Shown: positions 22,837 to 29,908 of the stretch, piece by piece
How positions within the stretch are numbered: the first letter of the stretch is position 1
How the letters are laid out: each line of letters starts with the position of its first letter
DNA from: a virus
Virus record (IMG/VR): IMGVR_UViG_3300032278_004256
Span: 1-42,230 of that record
Length of the DNA stretch: 42,230 bases
Strand: one strand, 5' to 3'
Made by a program: the position numbers and the translations under genes
Notes under the pieces: generated by a model
Told to the model about the DNA's origin: nothing
The model's input: the letters and a program-made list of their open reading frames with translations, nothing else
Databases searched by the model: none

Positions 22837-23256
22837 ATGGGTCGTGAAGCCGTTCTCGAGGCGCTCGACGCGCTCATCGCCAGCGCGTTGCCGAGTGCAG
22901 ATCGGCGCGGCTTCGAAGGCGAGCCGGGCAAGCCCGACGTACTTTCGGCGGGCGGCGCGGTGGTGCTGCTGGGCATCGACGGCGGCGAGCCCGAGGTCGA
23001 TCTCAACCCGCCGACCTACAATTTCGAGACCGCCTTCACGCTCGCAGTGCTGGCCGACACGATCGAACTGGCCGGCGCGATGCTGACCGCGATCGGGGCC
23101 GCGATCGGGGCCGACCGTACGCTGGGCGGCACCTGCGACTGGGCCGAGGGCGTTAGCCCGGGGCTCGACGAGGAAACCATGACCGGCACCGACGGACACG
23201 TCGAAGCGCGCTGCCTGGTCACCGCCGCCTATTCCACCACCAATCCGCTCGGCTGA
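22837..23256 (+). CDS. tail terminator-like protein
   Basis: A 139-residue protein with MGREAVLEALDALIASALPS, then GAVVLLGIDGGEPEVDLNPP and TLGGTCDWAEGVSPGLDEET. This shape, and the position directly before the tail tube, fits the tail-terminator (gpU-like) group. AGGAGG lies 9 bases before the ATG. Not proven from sequence. Confidence 0.6.
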   Translation: MGREAVLEALDALIASALPSADRRGFEGEPGKPDVLSAGGAVVLLGIDGGEPEVDLNPPTYNFETAFTLAVLADTIELAGAMLTAIGAAIGADRTLGGTCDWAEGVSPGLDEETMTGTDGHVEARCLVTAAYSTTNPLG

Positions 23257-23294
23257 CCCCGGGCCCCCAGACCAACACTCGAGGAGAACCCATC

Positions 23295-24236
23295 ATGGGC
23301 CGAGCACGCGGCGCCAATGCGAAGGTCGCAGGCGCATTCGAAACCACCTACGGCACGGTGCCCGCTTCGGGTTTTATCCCGCTGCCCTTCGCGCGCGCCT
23401 CGCTGGGACCCGAACAGGGCCTGATCGAGGACGACCTCCTCGGCAACGGGCGCGAGAAATACGATCCGACGCAGGACGTGGTGACCAATGACGGCAATAT
23501 CGTCGTGCCGGTCGACCTGCGCAATTTCGGCCACTGGCTGAAGCTTCTGTTCGGTGCGCCGACCACAACCGGTGCCGATCCCTACACCCACGCTTTCGCC
23601 AGCGGCGCAGCCTCGCTGCCGAGCATGTCGCTCGAGGTACAGCTGCCCGACGTCCCGAGCCACGAGATGAACTACGGGATGCGCGGCAACTCGATGCAGA
23701 TCTCGATGGGGCGCTCGGGCCTGCTCAATGCGACGATCGAACTGGTCGGCAAGGGGGCAGACGATCGCGCGAGCGCAAGCGGTGCCGGGGTACTGGCGAC
23801 CGCACTGGCGCTCGCACGCTTCCGCCAGGCGACCGGCGAGATCACCCGCGAGGGCACCAAGCTTGGCTCGATCGTCTCGGCCGAGCTCAACTACACGAAC
23901 AATCTCGACAAGGTCGAGACGATCCAGCCCGACGGCGAGATCGAGGACGCCGACCCGGCGCAGGCGATGGCGAGCGGTTCGATCACCGCCCGCTACGACA
24001 GCCTGACGCTGCACAACGACGCGACCAACCGTACTCCGGTCTCGCTCACTTTCGGGTGGACGCTGGCGGGCGGCTACTCGCTGATATTCACCGCACCGAG
24101 GGTGTTCCTGCCGCGGGTCAAGACCCCGATCGATGGCCCGAGCGGGATCCAGTCGAGCCACAACTGGATGGCGTCGGGGCAGGACGGCAATTGCCTGACC
24201 GTCGAGCTCATCAACGACGTGGCGAGCTACAGCTGA
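23295..24236 (+). CDS. phage tail tube protein
   Basis: A 313-residue protein. MGRARGANAKVAGAFETTYG, GFIPLPFARASLGPEQGLIE, EKYDPTQDVVTNDGNIVVPV, and VPSHEMNYGMRGNSMQISMG follow the tail-tube pattern of siphoviruses with a C-terminal half of beta strands. It stands directly before the G/GT chaperone genes, as in lambda (V, G, T). GAGGAGA lies 8 bases upstream of the ATG. Confidence 0.85.
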   Translation: MGRARGANAKVAGAFETTYGTVPASGFIPLPFARASLGPEQGLIEDDLLGNGREKYDPTQDVVTNDGNIVVPVDLRNFGHWLKLLFGAPTTTGADPYTHAFASGAASLPSMSLEVQLPDVPSHEMNYGMRGNSMQISMGRSGLLNATIELVGKGADDRASASGAGVLATALALARFRQATGEITREGTKLGSIVSAELNYTNNLDKVETIQPDGEIEDADPAQAMASGSITARYDSLTLHNDATNRTPVSLTFGWTLAGGYSLIFTAPRVFLPRVKTPIDGPSGIQSSHNWMASGQDGNCLTVELINDVASYS

Positions 24237-24763
24237 TGCTGAGGCTGACCGGCACTGCGCCCGTCGAGATCGCGGTGGGCGACGCAAAAGTCACGCTTGC
24301 CGCGCCAAGTCCGCGGATCCTCGCCGCCGGGCGGCAGGCGGTCCGCAAGGCGCTCGACGAGGACGCCGATCTCGAACCGCAGATCGCCACGCTCGCCTTT
24401 TCCGAGGGTGTGCTGGCGGCGGCGATCACCGGGTGGGAAGGAATCGGGACCGCGGCCGGGCGCCAGCTCGAATGCACGAAGGCCAATATCGCGCTGGCAC
24501 TGCAGGACACGCTGTTCTTCGACACGCTCGATCGCGAATACGTGCTCCCGATCTACCAGCGGGAGCGGGAAAAAAACGCATCGGCCGTCTCCTCCGCTGG
24601 CACTTCGGCGGGGGCGACGGCGGGAAAGACTACTGCCGGCTCAGCTGCGGGTACCAAGGCCGTGGCGAAGGCGAAGGCGAAGAAGCCGACGAAGCGTTCG
24701 ACGAAGAGTTCGCCGCGCAGGACTGCGACGAAGAAGAAGACTGCTTCGAAGACGACACTGTAA
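24236..24763 (+). CDS. tail assembly chaperone (G-like), 0 frame
   Basis: A 175-residue protein. The first 114 residues (MLRLTGTAPVEIAVGDAKVT, then IGTAAGRQLECTKANIALAL) form the chaperone part. In the normal frame the remainder is an Ala/Ser/Gly stretch with a Lys/Arg-rich tail (KAKAKKPTKRSTKSSPRRTA). A slippery A AAA AAC at codons 113-114 allows ribosomes to shift -1 and make a 271-residue GT-like product. In lambda the ratio of G to GT controls tail assembly. The start overlaps the tail-tube stop (TGATG). Confidence 0.8.
   Translation: MLRLTGTAPVEIAVGDAKVTLAAPSPRILAAGRQAVRKALDEDADLEPQIATLAFSEGVLAAAITGWEGIGTAAGRQLECTKANIALALQDTLFFDTLDREYVLPIYQREREKNASAVSSAGTSAGATAGKTTAGSAAGTKAVAKAKAKKPTKRSTKSSPRRTATKKKTASKTTL
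24571..24620 (+). promoter_or_regulatory. -1 programmed frameshift signal
   Basis: Slippery heptamer A AAA AAC at 24571-24577, in phase with the 0-frame codons AAA-AAC (Lys113, Asn114). After a 7-base spacer comes a hairpin: 24585-24597 pairs with 24608-24620 (13 positions, 12 paired including one G-U, one mismatch) with a 10-base loop. This is the standard three-part layout of a -1 frameshift site. Efficiency is unknown. Confidence 0.85.
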
Positions 24764-25050
24764 GACGGCGCTGCGATCGCTGCCCCTACCGGATCGAGGC
24801 CCCGCAGTTCCTCGAGGGCGAGCTCGTCTACGATACCGCCCGGATGCTGAGCGGGCAGCTTCGCTTCGTCGCCGGGATGGGCGGCGGCGGGCCCACCGGG
24901 CTCGACATGAATGCCGCGCTCGCCCTGGGCGAGGTCCGCGGCTGCGACATGCAGCTGCTGGCCGACGTGCTGCCCGAACTCGAACGGGTGCTGGTGAGCC
25001 GGCACGCTCGCGACGATGCCGCCGACGACGAAGAGGGAGACGCGCAATGA
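24577..25050 (+). CDS. T part of the frameshifted tail chaperone (-1 frame)
   Basis: Codons read after the shift, starting at 24577, give 157 residues: first an acidic, Cys-containing linker (residues RIGRLLRWHFGGGDGGKDYC ... EADEAFDEEFAAQDCDEEED), then a compact domain (CDRCPYRIEAPQFLEGELVY, FVAGMGGGGPTGLDMNAALA) whose 'GGPTGLD' core I recognise from small phage tail-chaperone-type proteins (DUF7697-like). No convincing independent start exists at its beginning; the ATG at 24433 lies inside the G frame. The fused G-T protein would be 271 residues. Confidence 0.75.
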   Translation, partial: RIGRLLRWHFGGGDGGKDYCRLSCGYQGRGEGEGEEADEAFDEEFAAQDCDEEEDCFEDDTVRRRCDRCPYRIEAPQFLEGELVYDTARMLSGQLRFVAGMGGGGPTGLDMNAALALGEVRGCDMQLLADVLPELERVLVSRHARDDAADDEEGDAQ

Positions 25051-25238
25051 CCGACCTGCGCGCCTGCGGATCGCCGTGGCCGGAGAAGCTTCGCTTCAAG
25101 CCCCATCGGCCCGATCGAACGGTGCGCGACGAGGCGACAGGATTGCAACTGGCGGGCGGTGAAGACCTTGCCCGGCTCGACGCGCTGCTCGGCGCGATCG
25201 AGTGGGAGCTCAACGCGGCTGAAGGAAACGGCGGATGA
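25047..25238 (+). CDS. small hypothetical phage protein
   Basis: A 63-residue protein MTDLRACGSPWPEKLRFKPH, then RTVRDEATGLQLAGGEDLAR and LDALLGAIEWELNAAEGNGG. It is fixed by ATGA overlaps: with the end of the T frame and with the tape measure start. Possibly another chaperone-related protein. Function unknown. Confidence 0.6.
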   Translation: MTDLRACGSPWPEKLRFKPHRPDRTVRDEATGLQLAGGEDLARLDALLGAIEWELNAAEGNGG

Positions 25239-28063
25239 GTCGGGAAAGCGTCACCTACCGCCTCGGCGTCAGCGGGGATCAGGAGATCCGCGCCACGCTT
25301 GCCGCGATCGGCGAGAGCGGCGACAGTTCGGCCAAGCGGATCGCGCGCAGCTTCGAACGCGACATGCGCACCGTCGAGGCCACGGCCGATCGCGCGAAGC
25401 GGCGGTTCGAGCAGCTGCAGGCGCTCGGCGGCAGCGCGGTCCAGCGCCGCATCGCCGAGAGCACCGGGCTCGCGCAGTCCGAATTCGGGAATACCAAGAG
25501 CGCCGAGGCCTCGATGCAGGCGTTCGTGCGGCAGCAGGACGCGCTGGCGCGATCGCGCGAGCGGTTGATCGCGCAGGCCGATCCGCTGTTCGCGGCGCAG
25601 CAGCGCTACAATGCCACGATGGCAGAGGCGATGCGGCTCGATCGCGCCGGCGCGCTCGCCAAGGGCGATCTCGCCAAGGTGCAGGCGCGGGCCAAGGCCG
25701 AGCTCGACGGCGCGAGCAGCACGCTGCGCGGCCATACCTCGGCGATGGCGAACGCGACGAAGAACGCGAACCTGCAGCGGATGGGCTTCCAGCAACTGAG
25801 CTACCAGGTCGCCGACGTCGGTGCGTCCTATGCTTCGGGCATCAACCCGATGATCATCTTCGCGCAGCAGGGCACGCAGGTGGTCCAGTCGGTCGCGCTG
25901 ATGTCGAGCGCCAAGAGCAAGCTGGCGGCCTTCCTGACCGGCCCCTGGGGCCTCGCGGTGATGGGCGGCGTCTCGGTGTTGGGGATCCTCGCGACGTCGT
26001 ACCTTCGGAGCAAGAACGCCGCCGAGGACGCGAAGGATACCCAGTTCGATTTCGCCAAGGCTGTCGACTTCTCTCGCCTGTCGGTCGAAGAAATGTCGGC
26101 CGCGATGGACCAGCTGGTCAAGGATACCGAAGCGGCAATCCGGGTGCAGGGCGATTTCGCGCAGATGCGCCTGGTCAATGCCGAAGCTGCGGCTTCGGCG
26201 ATCGACGTCGATATCGCGGAGAAGCAGAGCGAGATCCGGGACGCACGGCGCAAGCGAAATAGCAGCCTGCTCGGTGGACCCGACTGGATCTGGTACAATA
26301 ACGAGATTGGCAACCTTCAGGCAGATCTGGCCGAACTGCGCAAAAAGCAGAAGCAGGCGCAGGATTCGCTGGTTAATGCGCAGATCGCGACCGCGCAGGC
26401 GCGCGTCGAAGAGGGGCTCGACCCGGTCGCGCAAGCGCGCGGCGAATTCGAGCGCAAGGTCGGCGAGCTCAACCGGCGCTTCGAGCTGAGCCGCGACGAC
26501 CCGATCAGCGCGAGCAATGCCGGCATCTACATCGACCAGGCCGGTTACGAGCGCGAGTTCAAACGGCTCGAGAAGCTCAAGAACAAGGCGATCGAGGACG
26601 CGCGCGAGATCGAGCGCGAGCGGCGCAAGACCGAGCGGGACAGCCCGGTCACGACCGCCGAGGTCGAGAAGATCCTCACCTCCGCCTTCCCCGGGATCCG
26701 GATCACGAGCCGCGGTCGCGACCCGAATTCGGCGCTCGGCAAGGCGAACCCGGGATCCTATCACAATGTCGGCCAGGCGCTCGATTTCGCGCGCATACCG
26801 GGGCTGACGATCGGGATGGTCGAGGACGTCCTCCGCGCGGCCGGGATCGAGGTCAAGGAAGCACTCGACGAATATGCCAACCCGTCGAAGAACGCGACCG
26901 GTGGGCATTTCCATGTCGCCTTCGGCGAGAAGCGCCTCGAGGGCGCAGCGCTGGTCGAACAGATCCTCGCCGAAGAGAAGCGGCTCGCCGAGGAACGCGA
27001 AACCAACGTCAAGACCCTGCGCACGCTGATGGAGCAGGGCGACCCGCTCCTCGTCATCGCGAACAAGCTCAAGGACGAACTGGCCGAGATCGATCGTCTT
27101 GCCGGCCTGACGCCGGCACAGGGCGGGATCGGGTCGGAGCAGGCCGGGATCCTGCGGGACCAGGCGCGGCAGCGCGCGCGCAAGGCCGAGCTCGAGACCA
27201 AAACCGCCGCGATCGGCCCGCAGCTCGATTACGCAACCAAGTATCTCGACGAGGCGGACGAGAAGGACGCCGATTACGCCAAGCGGCTCGGGGCGGCGAA
27301 GGCCGACCAGGCCGAGGCGATTGCTTTCCTCGAGCTCGAGGCCAAGCTGGTCGGCGCTACCGTGCAGGAACGCGCCGCGGCGATCGAGCAGTTCGAATAC
27401 ATGGCCGACCTCCGGCGGCAGGGGCTCGACCTCTCCGACGAGGAAGTGCGCAAGCTGATCGAGGGCAATGCCGAATGGTTCCGGCGACGCGGGCTGATCG
27501 ACGACGCCAACGAGACGCTCGAGCGGCAGCGTGAGATCGGCGAACGGGTGATCGACACGCTGCTCGATCCATCAGGTTGGGACGACTGGGGCGAGATGGG
27601 CAAGCGCGTGATCAACATGCTGATCCAGGAGCTGATGCTGCTGGCGGTGATCAACCCGCTCAAGAACTCACTGTTCGGAACCGACTACGCCACGATCGGC
27701 GACGGCGGGATTTTCGGTTTTCTCGGCGGGATCTTCGGCGGCGGCAAGGCCGGCGGTTCCGAATACACGCAAGGCGGCTTCTTCGAGGTCGGCGAATTCG
27801 GCAAGGAGCTTGTCCGCCTGCCGCGCGGATCGCAGGTGGTGAACGCCAACCGGACCCGCGCGATGGAGCGCCCGGGCGGCATGCGGCCGGTGATGCATTT
27901 CGACCTGCGCGGTGCGCTGATGACCGAGGATATCCTGCGCCAGATGCAGGCGATGGCCGACCGGGCGGCCGAGGATGGCGCGATGCGCGGAGCTTCGCGC
28001 GGGGTCGAGCAGATGATCGATCTCAACAAGCGCACCTTCGGCGGCGCGCTGGCGCCGGTCTGA
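25235..28063 (+). CDS. tape measure protein with embedded M15-like peptidase
   Basis: A 942-residue tape measure protein. The N-terminal third is helical with SYQVADVGASYASGINPMII, FAQQGTQVVQSVAL and hydrophobic helices (WGLAVMGGVSVLGILATSYL) typical of lambda-like tail length proteins. Residues about 470-570 contain SYHNVGQALDF (508-518) and GHFHVAFG (557-564), the H...D and HxH zinc ligands of M15-type peptidases, so the protein probably also cuts peptidoglycan during DNA injection. The remainder is coiled coil with a C-terminal Gly-rich region (GGIFGGGKAGGSEYT). ATG overlaps the previous stop. Confidence 0.88.
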   Translation: MSRESVTYRLGVSGDQEIRATLAAIGESGDSSAKRIARSFERDMRTVEATADRAKRRFEQLQALGGSAVQRRIAESTGLAQSEFGNTKSAEASMQAFVRQQDALARSRERLIAQADPLFAAQQRYNATMAEAMRLDRAGALAKGDLAKVQARAKAELDGASSTLRGHTSAMANATKNANLQRMGFQQLSYQVADVGASYASGINPMIIFAQQGTQVVQSVALMSSAKSKLAAFLTGPWGLAVMGGVSVLGILATSYLRSKNAAEDAKDTQFDFAKAVDFSRLSVEEMSAAMDQLVKDTEAAIRVQGDFAQMRLVNAEAAASAIDVDIAEKQSEIRDARRKRNSSLLGGPDWIWYNNEIGNLQADLAELRKKQKQAQDSLVNAQIATAQARVEEGLDPVAQARGEFERKVGELNRRFELSRDDPISASNAGIYIDQAGYEREFKRLEKLKNKAIEDAREIERERRKTERDSPVTTAEVEKILTSAFPGIRITSRGRDPNSALGKANPGSYHNVGQALDFARIPGLTIGMVEDVLRAAGIEVKEALDEYANPSKNATGGHFHVAFGEKRLEGAALVEQILAEEKRLAEERETNVKTLRTLMEQGDPLLVIANKLKDELAEIDRLAGLTPAQGGIGSEQAGILRDQARQRARKAELETKTAAIGPQLDYATKYLDEADEKDADYAKRLGAAKADQAEAIAFLELEAKLVGATVQERAAAIEQFEYMADLRRQGLDLSDEEVRKLIEGNAEWFRRRGLIDDANETLERQREIGERVIDTLLDPSGWDDWGEMGKRVINMLIQELMLLAVINPLKNSLFGTDYATIGDGGIFGFLGGIFGGGKAGGSEYTQGGFFEVGEFGKELVRLPRGSQVVNANRTRAMERPGGMRPVMHFDLRGALMTEDILRQMQAMADRAAEDGAMRGASRGVEQMIDLNKRTFGGALAPV

Positions 28064-28081
28064 TCGAGGGAGATTGACCGG

Positions 28082-28780
28082 ATGGGTCTGGTGCTGGCGA
28101 TGCCCGAGCGCGGAATCGCGACGCAGGAATTCGAGATCGAGGACGCCGATGCGATCGCGCCCGAACGCGGCGGACGTCTCGGCGGCGTGTCGCTGGGCGA
28201 GCCGCTGTGGCGCGCGCGGTGGACGCTGAGCCGCAATCTGACCCGCGACGCGTCGGACGAATGGCGGGCCTTCATTTCGCGCTGTAGGGGGTCCAAGCGG
28301 CCGTTCGTGGCGCACGATCGCGACCGCCTCTACCCGCGGGCCTATCCGCAGGGTTTTGCGCGGATGACGACCAGCGCCGGCCTGCCGTTCACCGGCGCGG
28401 CCGCGAGCTGGAGCCAGGCGATCGACGCAGACGACAACGCGCTGCTCACGCTGACAGGTCTGCCGGCCGGGCTGAAGCTCGGCCGCGGCGACGGGATCGG
28501 GTTCCGGTGGGACGCCGCCGGATCGCCCTCCGGGACGCACGATCGCCTCGCAATGGTGCGCGTGGTCGAACCGACCGAATGCGACGCGGCCGGATCGGTG
28601 ACCGCAATGGTCGAAATGCCGGTGCCGGTGCGGGTCGTGCCGGCGGGTGCCGAGGCGCATCTCGATCGACCCGGGTGTCTCGTGCGCCTGGTGCCGGGCG
28701 AGGCCAGCCTCGGGGCGCTCGATCGCCGCCAGAAGATCGCCGGCGGGACGATTTCGGCACTGCAGGACCTGCGGCCATGA
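28082..28780 (+). CDS. distal/minor tail protein
   Basis: A 232-residue protein beginning MGLVLAMPERGIATQEFEIE, with GEPLWRARWTLSRNLTRDAS and FISRCRGSKRPFVAHDRDRL, and a beta-rich C-terminal half. The position directly after the tape measure and before the tip genes is that of distal tail or baseplate-wedge proteins. No named family is claimed. GAGGGAGA precedes the ATG. Its TGA overlaps a 14-codon reading frame. Confidence 0.6.
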   Translation: MGLVLAMPERGIATQEFEIEDADAIAPERGGRLGGVSLGEPLWRARWTLSRNLTRDASDEWRAFISRCRGSKRPFVAHDRDRLYPRAYPQGFARMTTSAGLPFTGAAASWSQAIDADDNALLTLTGLPAGLKLGRGDGIGFRWDAAGSPSGTHDRLAMVRVVEPTECDAAGSVTAMVEMPVPVRVVPAGAEAHLDRPGCLVRLVPGEASLGALDRRQKIAGGTISALQDLRP

Positions 28781-28821
28781 CCCATAGCCGCCACCCCCAG
28801 CAACACGAGCGCACGACATGA
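28777..28821 (+). CDS. 14-codon micro-ORF linking two tail genes
   Basis: ATG at 28777 overlaps the previous stop (ATGA) and its TGA overlaps the next ATG (ATGA at 28818-28821). The peptide would be MTHSRHPQQHERTT. It may only keep ribosomes moving across the gap (translational coupling) rather than code for a functional peptide. Confidence 0.4.
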   Translation: MTHSRHPQQHERTT

Positions 28822-29459
28822 AGAGCCTGGCAGCCGCGGCTATGGCGGCGATCGAGGACGGCAGCGCGCGGGTGGGCGGCGCGGTCGAGATCCTGTGCGA
28901 TCCGCCGGTGCGAGCCTGGTCCGGCTACGGACCGCTGGAGATCGAGGGCGAAACCTATGACGGGCTCGGCGATCGCGATGTCGGGATCGCCGGCGGTGCG
29001 GCAATCGGCGGGATCGCACAGAATACCACGCTTTCGCTATCGGGTATCGAGCCGGAAGTACTTGCCCTGCTCGAGGCTGCCGCGCTGCGACGCGCCCCGG
29101 TCACCGTCCGTTCACTGATCTTCGACAGTAGCGGGACCGAGTTCCTCGACCACTTCGTCCATCGCCGCGGCCGGGTCGACCGGGTCATCGTCCGCGAGAC
29201 GAGCGGCGGGACGGCGACGATCACTCTCGAGGTCGAAAGCCCCGGGCGCGGCCTCGGACGGAACACCGGGCGGCTGCGCTCGGATGCCGACCAGCGGTTG
29301 ATCGACCCCAATGACGGCTTCTTCAAGAATGTCAGCTTCGCCGGTGAAAAGACGCTCTACTGGGGCGGCCGGCGTCCGACGCGGGCGGGCGAGGCGACCG
29401 GTGGATCCGCCTCGCTCACGCGGGGAATCGCGCGATCGCTCGCACGGAAGATGAACTGA
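28818..29459 (+). CDS. tail/baseplate-associated protein
   Basis: A 213-residue protein MKSLAAAAMAAIEDGSARVG, then VEILCDPPVRAWSGYGPLEI, SLSGIEPEVLALLEAAALRR and a segment LRSDADQRLIDPNDGFFKNV with ERTLYWGG-like ending (KTLYWGGRRP). The latter resembles the 'dadQ...D.gf..v...YWG' signature I recall from phage tip or baseplate proteins. It overlaps the 14-codon frame and the next gene (TGATG). Confidence 0.6.
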   Translation: MKSLAAAAMAAIEDGSARVGGAVEILCDPPVRAWSGYGPLEIEGETYDGLGDRDVGIAGGAAIGGIAQNTTLSLSGIEPEVLALLEAAALRRAPVTVRSLIFDSSGTEFLDHFVHRRGRVDRVIVRETSGGTATITLEVESPGRGLGRNTGRLRSDADQRLIDPNDGFFKNVSFAGEKTLYWGGRRPTRAGEATGGSASLTRGIARSLARKMN

Positions 29460-29908
29460 TGGCGGTTTCACTGGAACGCGACCGGGTCGCGTTGTGCGCC
29501 TATCTCGATCGCAAGCTGCGCGAGCCGCACGATTTCGACGGGAATTGCTGCGCCCGCTTCCTGCTGGGAGCGATCAAGGCCCAGTTCGGCCGGGCGCCAC
29601 GATTGCCGGTGCGCTGGCGAACCGAAGGCGGGGCACGGCGCGCGATCGCGCGGCTCGGCGGCTTCGAGCACGCGGTCGATACCATCTTCACCGAGATCCC
29701 GCTGGGCGGCGCCCAGATGGGGGACATTGCCGGCGTGATCGACCCGGTACGCGGCTTCCACGTGCTCCTGGTCGAGGGACCGACCCTCTGCTGCCCTGGC
29801 GAACGGCGTCTCGAGCGCATTCCGCGCAGCGCAATGGTGCGGGCGTGGAGCGCTGCTCCACCTTGGAGAGCGATCGAGGCTTCGCATTTGCGGGGGCGCC
29901 ATGAGTAA
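29459..29908 (+). CDS. DUF6950-like protein before the tail tip
   Basis: A 149-residue protein with REPHDFDGNCCARFLLGAIK, then GFEHAVDTIFTEIPLGGAQM and GDIAGVIDPVRGFHVLLVEG. The pattern (a Cys-containing N-terminal motif, then a 'GD...' turn) is that of DUF6950 proteins, found between tail genes and the tip protein; some relatives are NlpC/P60-like. The catalytic triad is not clear here. The ATG overlaps the previous stop. Confidence 0.65.
   Translation: MAVSLERDRVALCAYLDRKLREPHDFDGNCCARFLLGAIKAQFGRAPRLPVRWRTEGGARRAIARLGGFEHAVDTIFTEIPLGGAQMGDIAGVIDPVRGFHVLLVEGPTLCCPGERRLERIPRSAMVRAWSAAPPWRAIEASHLRGRHE

Noticed and set aside
24433-25050. 205-residue frame from the ATG at 24433 as an independent gene
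   Set aside because: Its first half is out-of-frame to the chaperone gene and has no sense as protein; the T domain is reached better by the -1 shift at 24571-24577.
24641-26914. 757-codon open frame antisense to the tape measure region
   Set aside because: Shadow frame; low-complexity Arg/Ala/Asp content and overlap with several supported genes.
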